From NCBI RefSeq assembly GCF_002946355.1, contig NZ_PKOZ01000004.1:124001-188000 (forward strand): a stretch of DNA of 64,000 nt, in the 5' to 3' direction. Below the pieces are notes generated by a model. It had not been told where the DNA came from and did no database searches. It worked only from the letters and a program-made list of their open reading frames with translations. Below are positions 18,042 through 26,341 of this stretch, in pieces. The DNA is from Pradoshia eiseniae (GTDB taxonomy: Bacteria; Bacillota; Bacilli; Bacillales; Pradoshiaceae). The first letter of the stretch is position 1. Each line of letters opens with the position of its first letter. The position numbers and the translations under genes were made by a program.

Positions 18042-19313
18042 TTATTTACTGTGATTTGTTTCGATATTTGTTTGAATGGTTTTGGCCGCTTCATCCATTG
18101 CCTCTTTCGGCTCGGCTTTATTCGTTGCCAATGTTTGAAGGGCTGTTGCCATTGGTCCCCATACTTCGGCCATTTCCGGAATGTTCGGCATTGGAATTGC
18201 ATATTGAGACTGTACCGCTACAGCATTAGAGTATTCGTCATCAGCGATGATCGGATCCTCAATTAGCTCTTTAACAGGCGGGATTTCTTTTGTTGTTTCG
18301 AAACGAATCTTCGCATTATCATAGTTTGTCAGGAATTCGACCAATTTCGTTGACCATTCCTTATTTTCGGTATAAGCAGATACATGCCATCCCTTAACAC
18401 CCATGAATGTCGTCATAGGCTCCCCATTTGGAAGCTTCGGCATTGGTGTCGCACCAATATCGATTCCTGCATCCATATACCCTTGGAATGCCCATGGGCC
18501 GTTTTGAACAGAGGCCAATTTTCCTTCATTGAATAAGCCATCCTGTGCAGAACCGCCGGACTCTCCGATGACTCCTTTAGGGAACAAGCCTTCCTTATAC
18601 CATTTTTGGATGTATTCTGCTCCAGCAACCGCTCCCTCATTGTTTATGCCAAGGTCGTCACTTTGCAAAGCTCCATCTTTCTCCCCAAATACGTATCCTC
18701 CCATGCCGCCAATAACGGCGTATGCATGATAGAAGTTATCCCATAGGGCGATGAATCCAAATTTCTTTCCATCTGTGAAATCCTTGGAAAACTCATATAC
18801 TTCGTCCATTGTAGCCGGTGCTTCAGACATCAATTCTTTATTGTAGATAAATACGGGTGTTTCAGTTGCCTTTGGCAGGCCATATAGTTTACCATCATAG
18901 GTTTGTGCTTGGATGGATGATTCCGTGAAAGTGTCAAGAACGCTTTGTTCGACTGAAATTTCTTGGATTGTTCCTTCTTCAGCAAGCATACCAATTTGGT
19001 CATGCGGCAAGGTTAGAACATCAGGTCCTTTACCAGCCGGTCCATCAAGGCGGATTTGGTTTCTCATATCCTCTGCCATTCCATATTCCTTGAATTCAAC
19101 CTTAATGCCGTGCTCTTCTTCGAACGCTTTAACAGCTGGTTCTAAAGCCACGCTTCTATCTGTGTCTTCCCAAACCACTAATTTTTCAGGTTTAGCACCA
19201 TCTGCATTGCTTCCTTCATTTCCTCCTGCGCCTTCTTCTCTATCTGGTCCACAGGCTGCAAGGATACCTACCGCAAGCATTAACACCAAAAAGATGGAGT
19301 ATGCTTTCTTCAT
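18042..19313 (-). CDS. mdxE: Maltodextrin-binding lipoprotein
   Basis: 423 aa extracellular solute-binding protein family 1. Lipoprotein signal with lipobox LAAC (Cys21), acidic glycine-rich linker, then KLVVWEDTDRSVALEPAVKAF, the MalE/MdxE N-lobe start; GPWAFQGY and MPNIPEM are also typical of maltose-binding proteins. Anchored in the outer leaflet, it would hand maltodextrins to MdxFG. First gene of the minus-strand operon mdxE-mdxF-mdxG-GH13 protein, possibly continuing to malL-malR. Operator-like palindromes lie 105-120 bp and about 290 bp upstream of its ATG. Confidence 0.93.
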   Translation of the reverse strand: MKKAYSIFLVLMLAVGILAACGPDREEGAGGNEGSNADGAKPEKLVVWEDTDRSVALEPAVKAFEEEHGIKVEFKEYGMAEDMRNQIRLDGPAGKGPDVLTLPHDQIGMLAEEGTIQEISVEQSVLDTFTESSIQAQTYDGKLYGLPKATETPVFIYNKELMSEAPATMDEVYEFSKDFTDGKKFGFIALWDNFYHAYAVIGGMGGYVFGEKDGALQSDDLGINNEGAVAGAEYIQKWYKEGLFPKGVIGESGGSAQDGLFNEGKLASVQNGPWAFQGYMDAGIDIGATPMPKLPNGEPMTTFMGVKGWHVSAYTENKEWSTKLVEFLTNYDNAKIRFETTKEIPPVKELIEDPIIADDEYSNAVAVQSQYAIPMPNIPEMAEVWGPMATALQTLATNKAEPKEAMDEAAKTIQTNIETNHSK

Positions 19314-19416
19314 GGGTCAACCCCTCCTCTTATTATGTAGCCAAGAATACAAACGGTTGCACAAAGTGACAATGCAAATCATTACTGAAACAACAACGTT
19401 CGACAGATTCACCGTG

Positions 19417-19430
19417 TGAAAGCGATTGCA
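19417..19430. promoter_or_regulatory. LacI/CcpA-type operator upstream of mdxE
   Basis: TGAAAGCGATTGCA: one mismatch to the catabolite-responsive element consensus TGWAANCGNTNWCA, and it shares the 11-mer AAGCGATTGCA with the site at 19602. Could be bound by CcpA, the local LacI-type regulator, or both. Confidence 0.65.
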
Positions 19431-19601
19431 ATCTCGACACCTTAATTATACTTAATTATCAATAATTAACAATACTTTTTTACCAAAATTTTAAAAGTGT
19501 TACAAATCCGCCATTATTGGGTAATTTATAACTGTTTATTTATATATTCTTAATTTAATTGAATTTTATAGGGTGAATCGCTATTATTAACATCAGAGGC
19601 A

Positions 19602-19615
19602 TGCAAGCGATTGCA
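19602..19615. promoter_or_regulatory. LacI-type palindromic operator upstream of cyclomaltodextrinase
   Basis: TGCAAGCGATTGCA, a near-perfect palindrome around the CG centre, matching GCAA-N-CG-N-TTGC operators of MalR-type regulators better than CcpA sites. It ends nine bases before the RBS of the gene starting at 19636, so binding would block transcription. Confidence 0.7.
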
Positions 19616-19635
19616 CTTTTGAGAGGAGAGGAAGT

Positions 19636-21375
19636 ATGGATAAATCTTCAGTTGTACATTTTGCTAGAGACCAGTTTTTATACAGTTCATCCCTTGAATC
19701 CATTACCATCATGATTATGGCTAAAAAAGGGGATATAGCTAAAATGGAGCTTCTTCATGGGGATCCGTATGATTTTGAAGGACCAAAATGGATCCATGAA
19801 AACATCGAAATGCGTAGTACCGGAAGTGATGAACTGTATGATTACTATCGGCAGACGATTAGACTTCCTCACCTTCGGGCACGGTATGCTTTTCGTCTTA
19901 CTGACCATGACGGGAAAGTAACCTACTTTACTGAAAAGGGGTTCTATGAAGAACTGCCTGAAGTGGGCCTTCTATTTGCCCTTCCATACTTACATCATAC
20001 AGAGGTATTCAGTGCACCAGAGTGGGTCAAGGATACGGTTTGGTACCAGATTTTCCCCGAGCGTTTCGCGAATGGCAATAAAGATTTAGACCCAGAGGGC
20101 GCACTTGAATGGGGAAGTGCTGAACCAACGCCAGAGAATTTTTTTGGCGGCGATCTTGAAGGGGTCATTGACCATCTGGATTACTTAAAGGAACTCGGAA
20201 TCACAGGCATTTATTTCACCCCTGTCTTCCATGCTTTCTCTAATCATAAATATGATACGATTGATTATCTGGAAATCGACCCGCAATTTGGCACGAAGGA
20301 AACCTTAAAGAAGCTTGTTGAAGAGGCGCATAATCGCGGAATCAAGGTGATGCTCGATGCAGTCTTTAACCACAGCGGCTATCATTTCAAGCCGTTTCAA
20401 GACTTGCTTCAAAACGGCAAGGACTCAAAATACAAGGATTGGTTCCATCCGCATTCCCTTCCGCTTGATGAACAAAACCTCAACTATGACACTTTTGGAT
20501 ATGTATCATCGATGCCAAAATTAAATACAAAGAATCCAGAGGTAAAAGACTATTTGCTTACTGTAGCGAAATATTGGGTTGAAGAATGCGGCATTGACGG
20601 ATGGCGGCTTGATGTGGCTAATGAAGTAGATTTTGATTTCTGGCGCTCCTTCAGGAAGACCGTCAAAAATGAAAAGGAAGATGCTTATATCCTGGGGGAA
20701 ATTTGGCATGATTCAATGCCATGGCTGCGCGGTGATCAATTCGATGCGGTGATGAACTATCCATTTCTGACGGCCATTCTTGAAATGTTCCGAGAAGAAA
20801 CACTAGAGCCATCCAGATTTGCTGAAAAGATGACAAAGGTTTATCATATGTACCCTCATACGGTTAACAAGGCCGCCTTCAATTTGGTTGGCAGCCATGA
20901 TACGCCAAGAATTTTGACTGAATGTCAAGGTGATATCGCGAAGGTAAAGCAAATCTATACCATCCTTCTCACATTCACGGGCACACCGTGCATCTATTAT
21001 GGAGATGAGATTGCCCTTGATGGGGATCAGGACCCAGGATGCCGAAAATGTATGCCTTGGAATGAGGAAGAACAAAATCGGGATATGTTTGCACATGTGC
21101 AAAGGCTGATTGCCCTGCGAAAGGACAATCCTGTTCTTGCCAATGAAGGAGATTTGTTATTTGTACATATTGACCCAGAGGTCGTTATGTACAAGCGAGA
21201 ATCAGACGAGGCAGATGCTTACATTCTGATTAATCTCAGTGATAACGAAAAAGAGCTTTCATCAGAGGAATGGCAAGCATCTGAACTTCTTTATGCCGAT
21301 TCGGAAACTAAATGGGACGAAAACCATTTATCCATCTCGAAGCGCGGATATGCCATTTTAATAAAGCAGAAATAA
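19636..21375 (+). CDS. Cyclomaltodextrinase / neopullulanase
   Basis: 579 aa, the usual length for GH13_20 enzymes: an N-terminal CBM34-like domain (residues 1-125), then the barrel. No signal peptide, so cytosolic. Catalytic regions are intact: DAVFNH 241-246, GWRLDVANEV with D326, GEIWH with E355, GSHDTPR with D422, and MPKLNT at 293-298, characteristic of cyclomaltodextrinases and maltogenic amylases. Hydrolyses cyclodextrins, maltodextrins and pullulan to maltose or panose. Divergent from mdxE; GAGAGGAGAGG precedes the ATG. Works with the importer and alpha-glucosidase. Neopullulanase, maltogenic amylase and cyclomaltodextrinase cannot be separated by sequence. Confidence 0.92.
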   Translation: MDKSSVVHFARDQFLYSSSLESITIMIMAKKGDIAKMELLHGDPYDFEGPKWIHENIEMRSTGSDELYDYYRQTIRLPHLRARYAFRLTDHDGKVTYFTEKGFYEELPEVGLLFALPYLHHTEVFSAPEWVKDTVWYQIFPERFANGNKDLDPEGALEWGSAEPTPENFFGGDLEGVIDHLDYLKELGITGIYFTPVFHAFSNHKYDTIDYLEIDPQFGTKETLKKLVEEAHNRGIKVMLDAVFNHSGYHFKPFQDLLQNGKDSKYKDWFHPHSLPLDEQNLNYDTFGYVSSMPKLNTKNPEVKDYLLTVAKYWVEECGIDGWRLDVANEVDFDFWRSFRKTVKNEKEDAYILGEIWHDSMPWLRGDQFDAVMNYPFLTAILEMFREETLEPSRFAEKMTKVYHMYPHTVNKAAFNLVGSHDTPRILTECQGDIAKVKQIYTILLTFTGTPCIYYGDEIALDGDQDPGCRKCMPWNEEEQNRDMFAHVQRLIALRKDNPVLANEGDLLFVHIDPEVVMYKRESDEADAYILINLSDNEKELSSEEWQASELLYADSETKWDENHLSISKRGYAILIKQK

Positions 21376-21382
21376 AATGTTG

Positions 21383-21415
21383 AGCAGGTGCGGGAATTTA
21401 GCACCTGCTTTTCTT
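21383..21415 (+). terminator. Terminator after cyclomaltodextrinase gene
   Basis: Stem agcaggtgc (21383-21391) / gcacctgct (21401-21409) and a TTTTCTTT tail. Confidence 0.85.
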
Positions 21416-21657
21416 TCGGGAATCCTTTAGCCTCACGGACCAGACCGTGTAACTAAAAGGAATCAACACACAAATACCTATCAGGATGACAGCAATCGTA
21501 AGCTGTATAGAGTAACCCTCCCCCACAGCCTCCTTATAGAACCAATCTCACTAGGTATGCTCTCCCAGGCAAGCAGCAATAAAGTCATGTGCCAAACTAG
21601 AATCGATAGAAAAACAACATAGTAAACGTTCCCTAAGAAATCCCCTTGCTCTCTCAC
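21398..21657 (-). pseudogene. Frameshifted small two-helix membrane protein gene
   Basis: Reading the minus strand from a GTG at 21657 (GGAG seven bases upstream) gives REQGDFLGNVYYVVFL, a first hydrophobic helix (LSILVWHMTLLLLAW) and ESIPSEIG; the frame then fails, and the next frame continues FYKEAVGEGYSIQ, a second helix (LTIAVILIGICVLIPFS) and a basic tail VRLKDSRKK ending at a TAA at 21398. A single-base deletion near 21530 would explain the break. The whole would be about 87 aa. I do not recognise the family. It ends inside the neighbouring gene's terminator. A sequencing error is the alternative to true decay. Confidence 0.6.
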
Positions 21658-21730
21658 CTCACCACTCCAACCCCAATATTATCCACGATAAACATACCCT
21701 ACTTGTAAGCTTAAATGGCAAAAATTAAGA

Positions 21731-21750
21731 CCTGCCGCAATAGCGACAGG
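21731..21750 (-). terminator. Terminator after asnO
   Basis: Stem cctgccgc / gcgacagg, ten bases after the asnO stop, followed on the minus strand by TCTTAATTTTT. Confidence 0.75.
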
Positions 21751-21759
21751 CCCGTGAGA

Positions 21760-23607
21760 TCAATCCTCAATTTGAATATGATAATGTTTAAACCAAAGGT
21801 CTACCTGGATTAAATAGGCGAGTAATTGCGGACCATTCATCAATTGACCGTACCATGGTGTTTTAAATGATGCCCCGCCTGTTTCTACCAGTGCCTTGAG
21901 CTGCTCTTTGTCAAAGAACTCCAATAGCGGAGAATCCCCATCAGCCAATAGTTCTGTCAGCCAATCCTTCGCAAGCTTTGTATATAAGGGATGATGCGTT
22001 TTCGGATACGGGCTTTTCTTGCGGTAGAGTACTTCTTCTGGAAGAACCCCTTTAAGCGCTCTCCTTAGAATGCCTTTTTCCCGATTATCAGCCATCTTCA
22101 TCTCCCAAGGAATATTCCACGCATATTCAACGAGCCGGTGATCAGCAAATGGTACTCTCACTTCAAGGCTCGCCCCCATGCTCATCCTGTCTTTCCTGTC
22201 GAGCAAATTGGTCATGAACCAGGTCATATTCAAATAGAATAATTGCCTTCTCTTCTGCTCAAGCTCTGACTCCCCTTCAAGAAGCGGTGTTTCTGCCAAG
22301 CTTTCTTTATATCTTGCTCGCATGTATTCTTCAAGATTTAGTTTTGCTTGCCAGTCGCTTCTAAGTAATGCTTGCCTTTCCTTGATGGACCTCATCCATG
22401 GGAAGGCATCCTTTGATAGACTTTCAGGATTATGGAACCATGGATATCCCCCAAAGATTTCGTCCGCACACTCCCCAGACAAGCCAACGACAAAATCCTT
22501 TTTGATATTCCGGCAGAACCACAGCAACGAGGAATCAATATCAGCCATACCCGGAAGGTCCTTGACCATGACGGCTTCAGCCAGATTCGTAATTAAGTCT
22601 TCCTGGCTGATGACACAATAATGATGATTCGTGCCAAATTCTTTTCTCATCAGCTCAATCCAATATCCGTCTGAATTGGGCTGAAAGTCATTTGCCACAA
22701 AATGAGAAGCATTATCCTCATAATCTATTGAATACGTATGAAGCGGCGGTTTTCCCTCATCATAAAATTGCTTAGCAGCAATTGCGGTAATCGCACTTGA
22801 GTCTAAACCGCCAGATAAAAACGTGCAAAGAGGTACATCTGAAACCAATTGCCGCTTTACGGCATCTGTTACGAGGTAGCGAACCTGTTCAACCGTTTCA
22901 TCCAGGCTCTCCCCATGCGCTTCACTCTTTACATTCCAATACCGCCAGATGGATAATCCATCTCGGCTAAAGGTCATTGCATGGGCAGGTCTTAGTTCAG
23001 AAATATTCTTGAACACGCCGGCACCAGGTGTACGGGAAGGTCCAAGAGCAAATATTTCCGCTAATCCTTCTCGTGTGATGATAGGCTTTACTTCCGGGTG
23101 GGCAAGCAGCGCCTTTATCTCAGAGCCAAACAGTAATTGACCGCGCTGATGCGAATAGAAAAAAGGCTTCACGCCAAGTCGGTCTCTCGCTGCAAACAGT
23201 TGCTCCCTTTCACCATCCCAGACCGCGAAGGCAAATATCCCATTGAAAAAATCCACGCATTTTTCTTTCCATTCCATATAGGCTGTTATCAAGACTTCTG
23301 TATCCGAATGACCCTTAAATGAATATCCTTTTAATAAAAGCTCTTTTCTGATATCTTCCGTGTTATACAATTCGCCATTATAGCAAAGGACATATTTGCT
23401 GCCGTTTTTTTCACGGACCATCGGCTGCTTTCCGCCTTTTGGGTCAACGACGACCAGCCGCTTATGCCCAAGTCCAACATGCTTATCATCCCAGATATTC
23501 ATGTCATCCGGTCCCCGCTTGGAGAGGGTATCTGTCATAGCCGTTAAAATCATTTTTTCCTGGTTAATCGATCTGTCGTATTCTACCCATCCAGTAATAC
23601 CACACAA
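21760..23607 (-). CDS. asnO: Asparagine synthetase (glutamine-hydrolysing), AsnO type
   Basis: 615 aa, close to AsnO/AsnB length. Mature N-terminal Cys2 nucleophile (MCGITGWVEYDR), class II glutamine amidotransferase domain (residues 2-200, CYNGELYN), then the ATP-pyrophosphatase synthetase domain with SGGLDSSAI and GLSGECADEIFGGYPW. Converts aspartate, glutamine and ATP to asparagine. In B. subtilis AsnO is sporulation-linked and sits next to yisN, as here. Start is TTG 23607, fixed by the requirement for Cys2; AAAGGATGAT precedes it. Divergent from yisN. Confidence 0.92.
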   Translation of the reverse strand: MCGITGWVEYDRSINQEKMILTAMTDTLSKRGPDDMNIWDDKHVGLGHKRLVVVDPKGGKQPMVREKNGSKYVLCYNGELYNTEDIRKELLLKGYSFKGHSDTEVLITAYMEWKEKCVDFFNGIFAFAVWDGEREQLFAARDRLGVKPFFYSHQRGQLLFGSEIKALLAHPEVKPIITREGLAEIFALGPSRTPGAGVFKNISELRPAHAMTFSRDGLSIWRYWNVKSEAHGESLDETVEQVRYLVTDAVKRQLVSDVPLCTFLSGGLDSSAITAIAAKQFYDEGKPPLHTYSIDYEDNASHFVANDFQPNSDGYWIELMRKEFGTNHHYCVISQEDLITNLAEAVMVKDLPGMADIDSSLLWFCRNIKKDFVVGLSGECADEIFGGYPWFHNPESLSKDAFPWMRSIKERQALLRSDWQAKLNLEEYMRARYKESLAETPLLEGESELEQKRRQLFYLNMTWFMTNLLDRKDRMSMGASLEVRVPFADHRLVEYAWNIPWEMKMADNREKGILRRALKGVLPEEVLYRKKSPYPKTHHPLYTKLAKDWLTELLADGDSPLLEFFDKEQLKALVETGGASFKTPWYGQLMNGPQLLAYLIQVDLWFKHYHIQIED

Positions 23608-23821
23608 AATAGCATCATCCTTTCAAAACAAGCCTGTGGCCCATTCCTGCTTACATGATATGCATGATTCAAATAGATGGTTAATTGTCCAGAGTTTCAA
23701 GAGTCGGGTTATAAAAGGCGCCGTTTATGTCAATCAATAAGATAGGTGCCAATCAACATATTTCTTACGGGGTTTATTCTTGGCTGGCTAATCCCCGTTT
23801 ACTGCATTTGGAGGCGCGAAC

Positions 23822-24382
23822 ATGAACAATCAGCTGCGAACACAACTGTTAAATGCTCAAAAGAGGGCACACACAGAGGGAGTTTTTGAAAACATTAATG
23901 ACCAATGGGTATTTTTCGATGAAGAGACCGATGAGGCATATCCATTAGAGGAGTACATGAATAATGAAATCTCCATTTTCCGGAACAACCGCTGGCGTAA
24001 GGGTATCCTAGTTGAGGATGGCAAGCTTTTATGCGGATCTGAGCTGATTTTCATCATGGATGAGGACCGGGTTCGAATCAAGAAAAATTTGCTTTATTCA
24101 CTCGAACGCCTGTTAGATGAGCTGTATGACGATACTTTTTACCATTTTATCACGGCTTTAAATGGGATGGATTTCTCCATATATGACTGTATTTATGGAT
24201 ATAATCAACTATCCTTCATAACATCCGACTCTCTTTCCGGAACGAATTTTTATATTTTTGATAATGGAGAATATATATGCTCAGTCCATCATCATTTCAA
24301 CCAAAAGGAGAAGGATCATAACCGCTTTGAATTCACATTGAACACAGGCAAGAAAGTCCTTATAGAAAAATTATTATCCTAA
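23822..24382 (+). CDS. yisN: DUF2777 family protein (YisN-like)
   Basis: 186 aa, soluble, acidic, no signal peptide or helix. MNNQLRTQLLNAQKRAHTEG at the start and ENINDQWVFFDEETDEAYPLEEY resemble the DUF2777 family, and the position between yisL and asnO matches B. subtilis yisN. Function unknown; the segment SLSGTNFYIFDNGEYICSVHHHF is conserved-looking. RBS TTGGAGG nine bases before ATG 23822. Followed by a clear terminator. Confidence 0.75.
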   Translation: MNNQLRTQLLNAQKRAHTEGVFENINDQWVFFDEETDEAYPLEEYMNNEISIFRNNRWRKGILVEDGKLLCGSELIFIMDEDRVRIKKNLLYSLERLLDELYDDTFYHFITALNGMDFSIYDCIYGYNQLSFITSDSLSGTNFYIFDNGEYICSVHHHFNQKEKDHNRFEFTLNTGKKVLIEKLLS

Positions 24383-24390
24383 ATCGAATG

Positions 24391-24427
24391 AAACAGGCTA
24401 AGAAGAGAACCTTGCCTGTTTTTTTCT
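24391..24427 (+). terminator. Terminator after yisN
   Basis: Stem aaacaggc / gcctgttt with a T-rich tail of seven T. Confidence 0.85.
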
Positions 24428-24441
24428 TTCGCAGGAGAACA

Positions 24442-24486
24442 TAAAAAAGCTGAAGACGTCACCTGTCAGCAGGTTCCTGTCTTCAG
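24442..24486 (-). terminator. Terminator after yisL
   Basis: Stem gctgaagac / gtcttcag with minus-strand T6 tail (24442-24448), 44 bp after the yisL stop. Confidence 0.8.
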
Positions 24487-24529
24487 TCTTATTTGCTCCA
24501 AACAGTGGAGCTTCTACTCATATCATCTC

Positions 24530-24883
24530 TTATCCAAAAAGCTGAATGCCTAATGGCAATCTGAAACCGAGAAGCAGCACAAGCACAAATGAAATCCAAA
24601 ATTGAATTAGGAATGATTTGTACGGCTTACCCTTTGAGCGCTTGACCGCGGTCATTTCCATCGATACGATGACCCAAAGACCGATGACTGCTTTCCCAAT
24701 ATATTCCCCATTAATATTGGAAATACTAAAGAGAAGCATCGCACCCGTGACGATAATTAATATGTACAGCACTCGATTAATCATCATCGTAATTTTCAAT
24801 GATTTGCCCGACATCTTAAAGGATACAAAAAATAAGATGATGGCCAAAAGCCACATAGAAATATGTTCTACTGTTCCGCCCAC
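24530..24883 (-). CDS. yisL: YisL family (DUF1516/UPF0344) small membrane protein
   Basis: 117 aa with four membrane helices (HISMWLLAIILFFVSF, MMINRVLYILIIVTGAMLLF, AVIGLWVIVSMEMT, FWISFVLVLLLGFRLPLG). The order of helices and the NGEYIGK loop match B. subtilis YisL. Function unknown. Start set at GTG 24883 because AAGGTGGGG is seven bases upstream and the protein then aligns in length with YisL; the longer ORF to 24919 has no supporting site. Neighbouring yisK upstream is on the same strand. Confidence 0.85.
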   Translation of the reverse strand: MGGTVEHISMWLLAIILFFVSFKMSGKSLKITMMINRVLYILIIVTGAMLLFSISNINGEYIGKAVIGLWVIVSMEMTAVKRSKGKPYKSFLIQFWISFVLVLLLGFRLPLGIQLFG

Positions 24884-24956
24884 TTGAATTCCCCACCTTT
24901 CTACTGTCATCACTATCATCGTAGCATACTATATACTACAGTTCGACGAATAAGCA

Positions 24957-25820
24957 CTATTGTTGGACTTTGTTCACCAATGTTCCAATAGATTCGACAC
25001 TTATTTCAATCACATCGCCATTCTTCAGGTAGCGCGGAGGCTTGAAACCTTTTCCCACTCCAGCTGGTGTTCCTGTTGCAATGATGTCACCTGGCTCCAA
25101 AGTCATTCCTTTTGAGAGGGTGGCAATTATTTCATCAATCGGGAAGAGGAATAAGGATGTTCTCGCATGCTGTCTTACCTCTCCATTTATCTTTGTTTGA
25201 ATTTCAAGGTCACCCGCATTTCCCACCTCATCCTTTGTCACAATCCATGGCCCAATCGGGCAAGAGCCATCAAGGCTTTTCCCAAGGAAGAATTGCTGAT
25301 GTCTTGCTTGCAGGTCCCTTGCTGTAATGTCATTCAAGATCGTGTAGCCGAAAATGTATTCATCTGCCTCTTCTCTTGAGATACCTTTGCCCTTCTTCCC
25401 GATGACAACAGCGAGTTCTCCCTCATAATCCAATTCACTTGTCACCTCTTCATGAAGCGGAATGGAGTGCCCATGTCCAATGACTGTGGTTGGCGCTTTC
25501 GTAAACACAATCATGTTCTCTGGAGGAGTTCCATCAAACTCGCGCGCATGAGCGGCATAGTTCTTTCCGATGCAAAAAATATTCTTAGTTGGCTTGATTG
25601 GCGAAATAAACTCGAGCGATTCCACCGCCAATCCTTCTAAAGTATTTAGGTCAAACTCCTTTAGTGCGGACATCCACTGTGAGGATTGCTCAATGAGCGC
25701 GTGTAAATCTTCCGGAAGCCCATCCACTTGCTTCCTAAGCATATCTAGCGAATAGAACAACTCTCCCTCAACGATCCCGCCTGTCTCTCTTCCCTCGATT
25801 AAGACTGTTGCTAATTTCAT
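24957..25820 (-). CDS. yisK: Fumarylacetoacetate hydrolase-fold protein (YisK, oxaloacetate decarboxylase family)
   Basis: 287 aa. FAH-fold C-terminal domain with metal ligands in DYEGELAVVIGK (two Glu) and ILNDITARDLQ (Asp), plus GKSLDGSCPIGPW and GDIIATGTPAGVG. Known family members cleave or decarboxylate 2-keto acids; B. subtilis YisK has been described as an oxaloacetate decarboxylase linked to cell-shape control through Mbl. Start ATG 25820 with AAAGGA nine bases upstream; the P-loop gene lies 20 bp upstream on the same strand, and yisL follows 73 bp downstream. Confidence 0.88.
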   Translation of the reverse strand: MKLATVLIEGRETGGIVEGELFYSLDMLRKQVDGLPEDLHALIEQSSQWMSALKEFDLNTLEGLAVESLEFISPIKPTKNIFCIGKNYAAHAREFDGTPPENMIVFTKAPTTVIGHGHSIPLHEEVTSELDYEGELAVVIGKKGKGISREEADEYIFGYTILNDITARDLQARHQQFFLGKSLDGSCPIGPWIVTKDEVGNAGDLEIQTKINGEVRQHARTSLFLFPIDEIIATLSKGMTLEPGDIIATGTPAGVGKGFKPPRYLKNGDVIEISVESIGTLVNKVQQ

Positions 25821-25840
25821 TCTGCATCCATTCCTTTCTT

Positions 25841-26341
25841 TTATAGACCTTCAAGCCAGGCTCTTAATTCTTTTCGATTGCGAAAATGATACATCTCTTT
25901 TTGCGCGATTCCCTGCAGCTTTTCACGCAAGGATGGAGCCTTCTCTTTCTCGAATTTCCACACCCATTGGATGAACGTCCAATCGATTCTTTCTTTGCAG
26001 CCTTCGTTCATATCAGGCCTTACCTTGTTCCGATAGATGATTCTGCGTTTTACTATTCCATAGAGATTCATCCATTTAGAATAATCAAGAAAAATTATCG
26101 TATCTGCATGCTTGAGACGATCATCCATCGTATTTGAATAATTTCCATCAATAATCCACCTTGGTCCGCCGGCAAGCTCTTCCACTCTCTGTGCCCACTC
26201 TTCTCTAGGAGTCGGTTCCCATCCAGGTTTCCAGTAAACAGCATCTAAATGGAAGACCGGCAAGCCCGTACGCCGGCCTAATTCCCGGGCGAGCGTCGAC
26301 TTCCCCGCACCTCCGCTCCCGATAATCATAACTCTCTCCAT
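25841..26341 (-). CDS. P-loop kinase-like protein (topology-modulation/FlaR-like)
   Basis: 166 aa. Walker A at 7-15 (GSGGAGKST), LARELGRRTGLPVFHLDAVYWKPGW and WIIDGNYSNTMDDRL, the pattern of the adenylate-kinase-like 'topology modulation protein' family; substrate unknown. RIIYRNKVRPDMNEGCKERIDW resembles a lid region. Start ATG 26341 with GGAG upstream, overlapping the 3' end of the DUF418 gene by 16 bp, so the two are translationally coupled. Confidence 0.82.
   Translation of the reverse strand: MERVMIIGSGGAGKSTLARELGRRTGLPVFHLDAVYWKPGWEPTPREEWAQRVEELAGGPRWIIDGNYSNTMDDRLKHADTIIFLDYSKWMNLYGIVKRRIIYRNKVRPDMNEGCKERIDWTFIQWVWKFEKEKAPSLREKLQGIAQKEMYHFRNRKELRAWLEGL

Noticed and set aside
21398-21657. 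Considered as part of a longer transporter gene
   Set aside because: An RBS and GTG start give a complete 87-aa two-helix unit; upstream there is a stop codon in frame.
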